Below, one piece after another: positions 25,207 through 32,009 of a stretch of DNA of 32,009 bases. The position numbers and the translations under genes were made by a program. The stretch spans positions 1 through 32,009 of the forward strand of contig NZ_BCRA01000069.1 of the NCBI RefSeq assembly GCF_001552355.1. The letters are read 5' to 3'. Below the pieces are notes generated by a model. It was not told where the DNA came from and ran no database searches. It was given only the letters and a program-made list of their open reading frames with translations. The DNA is from Microbacterium resistens NBRC 103078 (GTDB lineage Bacteria > Actinomycetota > Actinomycetes > Actinomycetales > Microbacteriaceae). Positions within the stretch are counted from its first letter, which is position 1. The number at the start of each line of letters is the position of its first letter.

Positions 25207-27863
25207 GCGCGGCGCAGCTCCTGCTCGATCGCCGTGAAGGCCGCGGGCAGCTCCGTGCGGTGCTGACCGCCTCCCTGGGCCACATCGTCCCGACCGCCGC
25301 CCCCGCCGCCGAGCACGCCGGCGGCGAGCTTCGCGAGGGCCCCGGCCTTCGCGCCGGCCGATCGCGCCGTCTCCGTCGTCGCCACGACGACGAGCGGACG
25401 GCCGTTGGCGACGCCGGAGACCACGCTCACCCCGGGATCCGCAGACAGGGCGTCACGGACACCGATGGCGACCTCGCGGACCTCGTCCGCCGTCTCCACG
25501 TCACCGAGATCGTGCGCCACGAGACGGAACCGTCCGACCTCGACGGCGGACTGGGCGATCGCCGGCACGCGTCCGGCGCGTTCCTTCGCCTCGAACTGGG
25601 CGATCCGCTTCTCGGCGGCCTTGAGCTGGGCGGCGATCTCGGCGATGCGCGCCGGGAGCTGCTCCCGCGGCGTCTTGAGCGAGGACGTGAGCTGCGACAC
25701 GATCGCGCGTTCGGCGGCGAGCTCGCGGAACGCGTCCGCTCCGACCAGCGCCTCGATGCGGCGGTTGGAGGCGCCGACCGATGACTCGCCGACGAGGTTG
25801 ATGAGCCCGATCTCCGCGCTCGTGGAGACGTGGGTGCCCGCGCAGAGCTCCCGCGACCACGGCCCGCCGATGTCGACCATCCGGACCCGCTCGCCGTACT
25901 TCTCGCCGAACAGCGCCATGGCGCCCGCGGCCTTCGCCTCGTCCAGGGACAGCACGCGGGTGGTCACCTCGAGCGAGTCCTGCACCGCGCGGTTCGCGAT
26001 GTCCTCGATCTCGCTCCGCGTCTCGGACGACAGCGCCTGCCCCCAGGAGAAGTCGAAGCGCAGATAGCCGGCGCGGTTGAGCGAACCGGCCTGCGTCGCT
26101 GTCGACCCCAGCGTGTCGCGCAGGGCGGCGTGGACGAGATGAGTGGCGGAGTGGGCCTGGCGGGCGGCCCGCCGGTTCGCGGCGTCCACCACGGTGGTCG
26201 CGGCCGCGTCGACCGAGACCAGCCCCTGGCGCACCTCGACGGTGTGGCTGATCAGACCGGGAACGGGGCGCTGCACGTCGAGCACGTCCAGCACGAAGCC
26301 GGCCCCCGTGATCGTCCCCTTGTCGGCGACCTGCCCGCCGGATTCGGCGTACAGGGTGGTCTCGGCGAGCACGATCTCGGCCACTTGGCCCTCGCTCGCG
26401 CTCGGCGCCGGCTGGCCGTCGACGAGGATCCCCAGCACGCGGGACTCGGTCTCGAGCTGCTCGTAGCCGAGGAAGGCGGTCTCCCCCTGCGCGCGCAGGT
26501 CGCGGTAGACGGAGACGTCCGCGAGCTGGCGCTTGCGGCTCTTGGCGTCCGCCTTCGCCCGGTCGCGCTGCTCCTGCATGAGGGTGTCGAAAGCCGTTCG
26601 GTCGACGCTCAGCCCGGCCTCCTCGGCGATCTCCAGCGTCAGGTCGATGGGGAAGCCGTACGTGTCGTGCAGCAGGAAGGCCTCGGAGCCGCTGAGCGTC
26701 TGCCCGCCGCCCTTCTTGGTCTCGTCCAGGGCCAGATCCAGGATCGTGGAGCCGGACGCCAGCGTGCGCAGGAACGTCTCCTCCTCGGCGAAGGCGGCCG
26801 TGGACAGCTGCGCCCAGTCCGTCTCGAGCACCGGATACGCGCTCTTCATCGCGTCGCGGGAGACGGCGAACAGCTCCGGGAAGGTGGGCGCGTCCACGCC
26901 CAGGAGCCGCATGGAGCGGATCGTGCGGCGCATCAGCCGCCGGAGGATGTAGCCGCGTCCCTCGTTGGAGGGGCGCACACCGTCAGAGAGCAGCATGAGC
27001 GAGGAGCGCACGTGATCGGCGATGACGCGGAACCGGACGTCGTCCTCGTGCGCGACGCCGTAGCGACGACCCGAGAGTTCGACGGCGCGGTCCAGGACCG
27101 GACGCACCTGGTCGGTCTCGTACATGTTCTCGACGCCCTGTTTGAGGAAGGCGACGCGTTCGAGCCCCATGCCCGTGTCGATGTTCTTCTGCGGGAGCTC
27201 GCCGACGATGTCGAACTCGGTCTTGCCGCGGACGTTCTCGATGAAGTCCTGCATGAACACGAGGTTCCAGATCTCCAGGAAGCGCGAGTCGTCCACGGCC
27301 GGCCCGCCGTCCTTGCCGTACGAGGGACCCCGGTCGAAGAAGATCTCCGAGTCCGGGCCGCCCGGGCCCGGCTGCCCGGTGTTCCAGTAGTTGTCGGCGC
27401 GGCCGAGGCGCTGGATGCGCTCCGGCTTGAGCCCGATGACGTCCCGCCAGATGGACTCGGCCTCGTCGTCGGTCTCGAAGACGGTGACCCAGAGGTCCTT
27501 CTCGTCGAACCCGAGCCCGCCGTCCGCCTCGGAGGAGGTCAGCAGCTCCCAGGCGTAGCGGATCGCTCCCTCCTTGAAGTAGTCGCCGAACGACCAGTTG
27601 CCGAGCATCTGGAAGAAGGTCCCGTGCCGGGCGGTCTTCCCGACCTCCTCGATGTCGTTCGTGCGGATGCACTTCTGGACGTCCGCGATCCGGGGGTGCG
27701 GTGCGGGCACGACGCCGGTCAGGTACGGGATGAAGGGAACCATGCCCGCCACCGTGAAGAGCAGGGTGGGGTCGTCACTGACCAGGGAGGCCGAGGGCAC
27801 GATGGTGTGCCCGTTCTTCTCGAAATAGGTCAGATAGCGCTGGGCGATCTCCGCAGTCTTCAT
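25203..27863 (-). CDS. alaS: Alanyl-tRNA synthetase
   Basis: AlaS charges tRNA-Ala and edits mischarged Ser and Gly. The 886-residue protein has the class II catalytic core at the N-terminus (MKTAEIAQRYLTYFEKNGHT, TRHGTFFQMLGNWSFGDYFK as KTARHGTFFQMLGNWSFGD, motif 3 around GRGYILRRLMRR). The editing domain has zinc ligands HSATH near residue 568 and CAGTH near 671. The C-Ala oligomerisation domain, with the expected glycine-rich GVLGGGGGGRDDVAQGGG, ends the protein. The ATG at 27863 begins the conserved N-terminus; the frame to 28016 adds nothing homologous. GAAGGA lies about 14 bases upstream, a poor spacing. The 70-base leader contains a run of nine C and a short palindrome (27893-27905). 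Confidence 0.98.
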   Translation of the reverse strand: MKTAEIAQRYLTYFEKNGHTIVPSASLVSDDPTLLFTVAGMVPFIPYLTGVVPAPHPRIADVQKCIRTNDIEEVGKTARHGTFFQMLGNWSFGDYFKEGAIRYAWELLTSSEADGGLGFDEKDLWVTVFETDDEAESIWRDVIGLKPERIQRLGRADNYWNTGQPGPGGPDSEIFFDRGPSYGKDGGPAVDDSRFLEIWNLVFMQDFIENVRGKTEFDIVGELPQKNIDTGMGLERVAFLKQGVENMYETDQVRPVLDRAVELSGRRYGVAHEDDVRFRVIADHVRSSLMLLSDGVRPSNEGRGYILRRLMRRTIRSMRLLGVDAPTFPELFAVSRDAMKSAYPVLETDWAQLSTAAFAEEETFLRTLASGSTILDLALDETKKGGGQTLSGSEAFLLHDTYGFPIDLTLEIAEEAGLSVDRTAFDTLMQEQRDRAKADAKSRKRQLADVSVYRDLRAQGETAFLGYEQLETESRVLGILVDGQPAPSASEGQVAEIVLAETTLYAESGGQVADKGTITGAGFVLDVLDVQRPVPGLISHTVEVRQGLVSVDAAATTVVDAANRRAARQAHSATHLVHAALRDTLGSTATQAGSLNRAGYLRFDFSWGQALSSETRSEIEDIANRAVQDSLEVTTRVLSLDEAKAAGAMALFGEKYGERVRMVDIGGPWSRELCAGTHVSTSAEIGLINLVGESSVGASNRRIEALVGADAFRELAAERAIVSQLTSSLKTPREQLPARIAEIAAQLKAAEKRIAQFEAKERAGRVPAIAQSAVEVGRFRLVAHDLGDVETADEVREVAIGVRDALSADPGVSVVSGVANGRPLVVVATTETARSAGAKAGALAKLAAGVLGGGGGGRDDVAQGGGQHRTELPAAFTAIEQELRRA

Positions 27864-27933
27864 CGGTGTGTGCAGTGTCCTTCGATCGACGGACGCCCTG
27901 GGCGTTCGCGGGTGGGGGGGGGAAGAGGGGCGG

Positions 27934-28131
27934 TCAGGCGTCTTCGGAGCGCTGCGCCTGGCCGAGACGCGCCTCCTGCTCACGGAACGCGTCCCCGAGG
28001 ATGCCGGTGAACTCACTGATCCGTGCGTCGACCTCGGCGAGGATGTCGTGTCCTCGCGGGTCCTTGTTCATGAAGTGGGCCGCGACGAAGCCGCCGATCA
28101 CGCCGATCAGCAGCCACAACAGGTTCTTCAT
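27934..28131 (-). CDS. Small single-pass membrane protein, function unknown
   Basis: The 65-residue protein has an N-terminal membrane helix (NLLWLLIGVIGGFVAAHFM, residues 3-21) and a charged helical tail (DILAEVDARISEFTGILGDAFREQEARL) that could form a coiled coil. I do not recognise a named family. The ATG at 28131 has GGAGG eight bases upstream, which supports it as a real gene, and the longer frame to 28305 would run through a terminator hairpin. It lies between the rpsD terminator and alaS, a position where actinobacteria often have a small membrane protein gene. It is likely co-transcribed with alaS. Confidence 0.75.
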   Translation of the reverse strand: MKNLLWLLIGVIGGFVAAHFMNKDPRGHDILAEVDARISEFTGILGDAFREQEARLGQAQRSEDA

Positions 28132-28173
28132 CTCGTCACCTCCGGGAGCAGGCCGCGAAGCACGGCGTCCTCC

Positions 28174-28179
28174 ATCGTA
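28174..28179 (-). promoter_or_regulatory. Candidate -10 box before the small membrane protein gene (TACGAT)
   Basis: TACGAT (TANNNT type) lies between the rpsD terminator hairpin and the ATG at 28131, giving a leader of about 36 bases. It could drive the whole small gene-alaS-aro run. No -35 is recognisable. Confidence 0.35.
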
Positions 28180-28190
28180 TGCGGAAACGG

Positions 28191-28222
28191 CGGAAGGCGC
28201 CGGGTCCCCCCGGCGCCTTCCG
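28191..28222 (-). terminator. Strong hairpin terminator of rpsD
   Basis: A perfect 14-bp stem (CGGAAGGCGCCGGG at 28191-28204, CCCGGCGCCTTCCG at 28209-28222) with a four-base loop. On the minus strand it is followed by CCGTTTCC, a short T-run. It lies 42 bases after the rpsD stop. It is the strongest terminator in the window. Confidence 0.85.
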
Positions 28223-28264
28223 TCTGTGCGCTGCTCTGCGAGCCGCACGACCCTTAAGAGTCGC

Positions 28265-28894
28265 TCAGCGAGCCGCGTAGTACTCGACGACGAGCTGCAC
28301 GTCACAGGTCACGGGGACCTCCGCGCGCTTCGGGCGACGCACCAGGCGCGCCTCCAGCTTGTCGAGGGCCACCTCGAGGTAGGCCGGAACCGGGGGCAGG
28401 ACCTCCGCGTGGCCGCCGGCCGCGGCGACCTGGAAGGGCTCCAGCAACTCCGACTTCGGCTTCACGTGGATGAGCTGGCCCGGCTTCACGCGGAACGACG
28501 GGCGGTCGACGAGCTGGCCGTCGACGAGGATGTGGCGGTGCACGACCAGCTGGCGGGCCTGGGCCGTGGTGCGGGCGAAGCCGGCGCGCACGACGAGGGC
28601 GTCCAGACGCATCTCGAGCAGCTCGACCAGGTTCTCACCGGTCAGGCCGTCCTTGCGGCGAGCCTCGTTGAACGCGATGCGCAGCTGCTTCTCGCGGATG
28701 CCGTACTGCTCGCGCAGACGCTGCTTCTCACGCAGACGGACGGCGTAGTCGCTGTCGGCCTTGCGCTTGGTGCGGCCGTGCTCGCCCGGAGCGTAGGGAC
28801 GCTTCTCGAGGTAGCGGGCGGCCTTCGGGGTGAGGGCCACGCCGAGGGCGCGGGACAGGCGGACCTTGCGGCGGTCCTGGGACTTCGTGACCAC
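28265..28894 (-). CDS. rpsD: 30S ribosomal protein S4
   Basis: S4 is a primary 16S rRNA-binding protein that nucleates 30S assembly. The 209-residue protein has the N-terminal SQDRRKVRLSRALGVALTPKA, the KRPYAPGEHGRTKRK segment, and the S4 RNA-binding domain (MRLDALVVRAGFARTTAQAR followed by QLVVHRHILVDGQLVDRPSF). The zinc-type N-terminal cysteines of some S4 proteins are absent, so it is the zinc-free form. The start is a GTG at 28894 with GGAAGGA eight bases upstream. Unlike in many bacteria it is a single gene away from rpsM-rpsK-rpoA, with its own terminator. Confidence 0.98.
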   Translation of the reverse strand: MVTKSQDRRKVRLSRALGVALTPKAARYLEKRPYAPGEHGRTKRKADSDYAVRLREKQRLREQYGIREKQLRIAFNEARRKDGLTGENLVELLEMRLDALVVRAGFARTTAQARQLVVHRHILVDGQLVDRPSFRVKPGQLIHVKPKSELLEPFQVAAAGGHAEVLPPVPAYLEVALDKLEARLVRRPKRAEVPVTCDVQLVVEYYAAR

Positions 28895-28917
28895 GAAGCA
28901 TTCCTTCCGATGACGCG

Positions 28918-28934
28918 GCCGTGTCTCTCACGGC
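28918..28934 (-). other. Hairpin in the rpsD leader
   Basis: GCCGTG and CACGGC (6 bp, five-base loop) lie about 15 bases upstream of the rpsD ribosome-binding site. It may be part of an S4 autoregulatory leader, but I see no clear match to a known S4 site. Confidence 0.3.
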
Positions 28935-29042
28935 TCGCGGACGTATCGTCTCGATTCCGCCCTTCCCAGGCGCACGCCGGGGCGCATGGAAAGGTGGTGC
29001 AGGAGTGGAGAGATGCCCGAAAACTCGGTTTCGAGCCGCTCA

Positions 29043-29048
29043 AGCCTA
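29043..29048 (-). promoter_or_regulatory. Candidate -10 box of rpsD (TAGGCT)
   Basis: TAGGCT in GATAGGCTTGAG lies about 150 bases before the rpsD start, just after the acyltransferase stop. The same hexamer precedes the plus-strand gene at the right end. A small hairpin (GCGGG/CCCGC, 29056-29070) lies just upstream and may end the acyltransferase transcript. Confidence 0.35.
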
Positions 29049-29073
29049 TCAGAATGCGGGACGCGCCCGCCCC

Positions 29074-30372
29074 TCAGACACCGGGCACCTGGATTCGGTC
29101 GGCGTCGGAACGGCGCGATGGCCTCGCACGACCGGCACCGGGGCCCCCGGCGGTCAGCCAGCCGAGGACGGTCGCCAGCAGGGCGAGCGCCCCGGCCGTG
29201 CCCGGGACGAGGTAGCCCTGGGTGAGCACCCAGCCGACGCTGACGACGACCCCGAAGGTCGCCGCGATCGCCGCCCACAGCGGCATCGCGCGGTCCCGCT
29301 CCGGCGGCCACCGCCGCTCCCACCGGGGCACGACGAGGCAGAGTCCGGCGATCACGAGCACGATCGCGAGGAACCAGGGGATCCTCGTGAGCCACCAGGG
29401 CCTGGACAGCACCGCGGGGAACGGCAGCCCCAGCGCGAGCTGGATGCCGACCACCACTGCCATCGCGACCGTGTGCCAGAGATAGATCGTCATCCCGTGC
29501 ATGCCGAGGGCGCCGACCGCCAGCAGGGCGGGGCGACGGCGCATGATCGCCCGGATGGCGGGCTGCAGCAGGGTGAAGAGGCAGACCTGGGCGAGCCCGA
29601 GCAGGAGCAGCAGCACCGTCGGCGGATTGAGGTTGTCGATCATGTCGGCGGAATAGCCCAGCCCGAAGACCGCGACCGCCATCAGCGCGTAGGCTCCTCC
29701 GGCGAGGGCGAGGAGCACCGACCTCGGCCGCCGCGAGAACCACTGATCCCGCACACCGAATCCCAGCTGCTGGACGAACAGCCACACGAACAGCCAGTTG
29801 AGGGGCCCGGCCGGCACGCCCGCGGCGCGGTCGACGAGGTCGACGATCACCGCCAGCCCCGCGAGGCACAGGTAGGTGGGCCACGCGGCGCGGTGGTGCA
29901 GCCACGCCATCAGGGGCACGAACGCGGTGCAGATCGCGTACACCGCGATGAACCACAGCGGCTCGGCGAGCCGGAAAGCGAAGGTCCGGAGGAACTCGGC
30001 GTCCGTCCCGCACAGCGCCAAGACCCCCAGGGCCGCGAGGACTCCCAGCATCGCCGACAGCACCGGCCGGGCCAGTCGCAGCGTCCGCACACGGATGTAC
30101 TCCGCGGCGGACTGGCCGTGGTGGCGGAGCCGGCGCCAGGTCGTGATGCCCGCGAATCCCCCGGCGATGAAGAACGTGGGCATGATCATGCCCACCCAGG
30201 TGATCGCGGCCAGCGGCGGCCAGTCCGCCAGCGCGTTGAACGCCCGTGGCGGGTTCCCCTCGATGCCCATCTGCAGCGCATGCAGCACGACGACGACGGG
30301 GAGGCACACCGCGCGAACCGCGTCGATGGACAGGTCGCGGTCGGGCGGGATGCGCGGGATCGCTCTGGTCAC
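29074..30372 (-). CDS. Membrane acyltransferase (acyltransferase family 3, OafA-like)
   Basis: The 432-residue protein has about ten hydrophobic membrane helices and the layout of acyltransferase family 3. The N-terminal RDLSIDAVRAVCLPVVVVLHA carries the conserved R...H pair of the first helix, followed by MPTFFIAGGFAG and an arginine-rich loop (RVRTLRLARPVL). Members move acyl groups onto sugars, peptidoglycan, polysaccharides or lipids across the membrane. The substrate cannot be inferred here. It starts at the GTG 30372, 21 bases after rarA, with no proper ribosome-binding site but a TAGAGT box six bases before it, suggesting a leaderless mRNA. I regard its position between rarA and rpsD as accessory. 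The C-terminal tail is Arg/Gly-rich (TAGGPGAGRARPSRRSD). Confidence 0.88.
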   Translation of the reverse strand: MTRAIPRIPPDRDLSIDAVRAVCLPVVVVLHALQMGIEGNPPRAFNALADWPPLAAITWVGMIMPTFFIAGGFAGITTWRRLRHHGQSAAEYIRVRTLRLARPVLSAMLGVLAALGVLALCGTDAEFLRTFAFRLAEPLWFIAVYAICTAFVPLMAWLHHRAAWPTYLCLAGLAVIVDLVDRAAGVPAGPLNWLFVWLFVQQLGFGVRDQWFSRRPRSVLLALAGGAYALMAVAVFGLGYSADMIDNLNPPTVLLLLLGLAQVCLFTLLQPAIRAIMRRRPALLAVGALGMHGMTIYLWHTVAMAVVVGIQLALGLPFPAVLSRPWWLTRIPWFLAIVLVIAGLCLVVPRWERRWPPERDRAMPLWAAIAATFGVVVSVGWVLTQGYLVPGTAGALALLATVLGWLTAGGPGAGRARPSRRSDADRIQVPGV

Positions 30373-30378
30373 GCGCCC

Positions 30379-30384
30379 ACTCTA
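30379..30384 (-). promoter_or_regulatory. Candidate -10 box giving leaderless acyltransferase mRNA (TAGAGT)
   Basis: TAGAGT is followed by exactly six bases (GGGCGC) and then the GTG start, so transcription is predicted to begin at the start codon. Confidence 0.45.
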
Positions 30385-30393
30385 GGACCCCGG

Positions 30394-31749
30394 TCAGCCG
30401 GCGCCGGGACCCCACCGTTCGCCGAGAATCCGACGGATCTTCTCCAGCCGCGCGTGCACGTCCCGCTCGGCTCCGAGCTGCTTGGGCTCGTAGTACCGGC
30501 GGCCGCGGAGTTCGTCCGGCAGGTACTGCTGCGGCACGATGCCGGCCTCGGTGTTGTGAGGATAGGCGTACCCGCGACCGTGGCCCAGGCGCTTGGCGCC
30601 GGGATAGTGCGCATCGCGGAGATGAACCGGCACCCGCCCGAACCCGCCCGCCCGCACGTCGGCGATCGCGGCGTCGATCCCCACGTACGCCGCGTTCGAC
30701 TTCGCCGTGGTCGCCAGGTAGATGGTCGCCTCCGCCAGAGGGATCCGTCCCTCGGGCATTCCGATGAACGCGACCGCGTCCGCGGCGGCCACCGCGATGC
30801 CGAGCGCCTGAGGGTCGGCGAGCCCGACGTCCTCCGCCGCCGAGATCACGATCCGTCTCGCGATGAAACGCGGGTCCTCCCCCGCCTCGATCATGCGCGC
30901 GAGATAGTGCAGCGCGGCATCCACGTCGGAGCCGCGGATGGACTTGATGAAGGCGCTGATCACGTCGTAGTGCTCGTCGCCCTGGCGGTCGTACCGCAGC
31001 AGCGCACGGTCCACGGCCTGCGCGACGTCGTCCGCCGTGACCTCGGGCGTCGCGCCGTCCTGAAGGCGCTCCGGTGACGAGGCCACCGCCACCGCGGCCT
31101 CCAGCCCCGTGAGCGCGCGCCGCCCGTCCCCGGACGCGAGACGGATCAGCGCCGTGCGCGCCTCGTCCTGGAGGACCACGGCGTCGTTGAAGCCGCGCGG
31201 GTCGGCGACGGCCCTGTCCACGAGCGTCCCGATGTCGTCGTCGGTCAGCGGCTGCAGCGTGAGCAGCAGCGAGCGCGACAGCAGCGGTGAGATCACCGAG
31301 AACGAAGGGTTCTCCGTGGTCGCGGCGATGAGGATGACCCAGCCGTTCTCGACGCCGGGCAGAAGGGCGTCCTGCTGCGCCTTCGTGAAGCGATGGATCT
31401 CGTCGAGGAACAGGATGGTGCTCTGCCCGTACAGGTCGCGCTGCGTGAGGGCGTCCTGCATCACCTCGCGGACGTCTTTGACGCCGGCCGTGATCGCGGA
31501 CAGCTCGACGAATCGCCGTCCCGAGGACCGTGCGATGGCCTGCGCGAGGGTCGTCTTCCCCGTTCCCGGCGGACCCCACAGGATCATGGAGACCGACCCC
31601 GCGCTGGTCGCCGCGGGATCGGCGAGCGTCACGATCGGGGACCCCGGCCGGAGCAGATGTCCCTGGCCCGCCACCTCATCCAAGGACACGGGGCGCATCC
31701 GTACGGCCAGGGGGGTCTGGCCGGACAGGAGGGGCGCGGGCGTGGTCAT
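30394..31749 (-). CDS. rarA: Replication-associated recombination protein A (AAA+ ATPase)
   Basis: RarA (MgsA) is a clamp-loader-like AAA+ ATPase that acts at stalled replication forks. The 451-residue protein has Walker A GPPGTGKTT at 59-67, Walker B FLDEIHRF near 114-121, sensor 1 ATTENPSF, the LLSRSLLLTLQPL arginine-finger region, and the C-terminal tetramerisation domain with DVDAALHYLARMIEAGEDP and HYPGAKRLGHGRGYAYPHN. The start ATG at 31749 has only GGGGGA immediately before it, too close to be a ribosome-binding site; a TAGCCT box ends six bases before the ATG, predicting a leaderless mRNA. It is divergent from the gene at 31861. Confidence 0.97.
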   Translation of the reverse strand: MTTPAPLLSGQTPLAVRMRPVSLDEVAGQGHLLRPGSPIVTLADPAATSAGSVSMILWGPPGTGKTTLAQAIARSSGRRFVELSAITAGVKDVREVMQDALTQRDLYGQSTILFLDEIHRFTKAQQDALLPGVENGWVILIAATTENPSFSVISPLLSRSLLLTLQPLTDDDIGTLVDRAVADPRGFNDAVVLQDEARTALIRLASGDGRRALTGLEAAVAVASSPERLQDGATPEVTADDVAQAVDRALLRYDRQGDEHYDVISAFIKSIRGSDVDAALHYLARMIEAGEDPRFIARRIVISAAEDVGLADPQALGIAVAAADAVAFIGMPEGRIPLAEATIYLATTAKSNAAYVGIDAAIADVRAGGFGRVPVHLRDAHYPGAKRLGHGRGYAYPHNTEAGIVPQQYLPDELRGRRYYEPKQLGAERDVHARLEKIRRILGERWGPGAG

Positions 31750-31755
31750 TCCCCC

Positions 31756-31761
31756 AGGCTA
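31756..31761 (-). promoter_or_regulatory. Candidate -10 box giving leaderless rarA mRNA (TAGCCT)
   Basis: TAGCCT is followed by six bases (GGGGGA) and the ATG of rarA. This is the spacing expected for transcription to begin at the A of the ATG. Confidence 0.5.
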
Positions 31762-31829
31762 ACGCGCGGCACCGACAGCGCCGCCGGCACGCATCGCGGT
31801 CCGTGCACGGTCCTGCTGACGCGTCGCGG

Positions 31830-31835
31830 TAGGCT
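31830..31835 (+). promoter_or_regulatory. Candidate -10 box of the plus-strand gene (TAGGCT)
   Basis: TAGGCT in CGGTAGGCTCGATC lies 25 bases before the ATG at 31861. The transcript would include the AGGAGG ribosome-binding site at 31851-31856. No clear -35. Confidence 0.45.
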
Positions 31836-31860
31836 CGATCCCCGACACCCAGGAGGATCC

Positions 31861-32009
31861 ATGGCCGGACGCCGCCCCCGCAACGCCCGTGACCGACAGG
31901 CACGCGTGGACCAGGAGCGGGCACGACTGCACGCCGCACGGGCGCGGTGGCACGAGGGCGTCGTCGCCCGCCGCCGTCGCGACAACCTGGTCGCCGTCGT
32001 GGCGGGCGC
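31861..32009 (+). CDS. N-terminus of a basic, probably membrane-anchored protein (likely cyclophilin-type peptidyl-prolyl isomerase), truncated
   Basis: Only 49 residues are in the window. The ATG at 31861 follows AGGAGG with four bases spacing. The visible part is very basic and helical (RRPRNARDRQARVDQERARL), then RRRRDNLVAVVAG, which looks like the cytoplasmic face of a membrane helix just beginning. In related actinobacteria the gene next to and divergent from rarA is often a membrane-anchored cyclophilin with such an N-terminus. That assignment rests on position and on this short sequence, not on the catalytic domain, which is outside the window. Confidence 0.55.
   Translation, partial: MAGRRPRNARDRQARVDQERARLHAARARWHEGVVARRRRDNLVAVVAG

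Noticed and set aside
25276..25318. A low-complexity GC repeat inside alaS
   Set aside because: It encodes the glycine-rich GGGGGG segment expected in the C-terminal domain of AlaS.
27864..27933. A T-box or other tRNA-sensing leader before alaS
   Set aside because: The 70-base leader is too short and shows no T-box sequence.

Overview
The window is chromosomal DNA from a high-GC actinobacterium, most likely of the family Microbacteriaceae (Microbacterium or a close relative). This is inferred from the very high GC content, the protein sequences and a gene order shared across Actinobacteria. Almost everything lies on the minus strand; only the last, truncated gene is on plus. I see no tRNA, rRNA, CRISPR, insertion sequence or prophage, and no gap between genes exceeds about 200 bases.

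Read in the direction of transcription (right to left), the window opens with a divergent pair at the right end: a truncated plus-strand gene, probably a membrane-anchored cyclophilin, and rarA. Then come a membrane acyltransferase, rpsD with a strong terminator, a 65-residue membrane protein, and the run alaS-ruvX-mltG-aroE-aroC-aroK-aroB-GNAT-aroQ. In this run nearly every junction overlaps or is a few bases long. It joins alanyl-tRNA synthesis, RNA/DNA processing, peptidoglycan chain termination and the shikimate pathway. efp-nusB follow, then two genes I read as accessory: a SNF2-family helicase and a metallo-beta-lactamase-fold protein with a C-terminal Rieske cluster.

The second large operon is pyrR-pyrB-pyrC-(PH-domain membrane protein)-carA-carB-pyrF-gmk. 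All its junctions are short overlaps. It encodes most of de novo UMP synthesis plus GMP kinase. Its 5' leader carries a clear PyrR-binding RNA loop placed to hide the pyrR ribosome-binding site. rpoZ, metK and the 5' part of priA complete the window.

Main points of interest: a fusion of mycobacterial-type integration host factor to guanylate kinase; the PyrR translational operator; a PriA with no helicase motifs; three genes (rarA, the acyltransferase, aroQ) with a TANNNT hexamer exactly six bases before the start codon, predicting leaderless mRNAs; a repeated TAGAAT -10 signature; absence of coaBC from its usual slot between rpoZ and metK; and an uncharacterised MBL-Rieske protein. I do not see a convincing new multi-gene defence or biosynthetic system. 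The novelty is in gene fusions, regulation and the accessory insertions.
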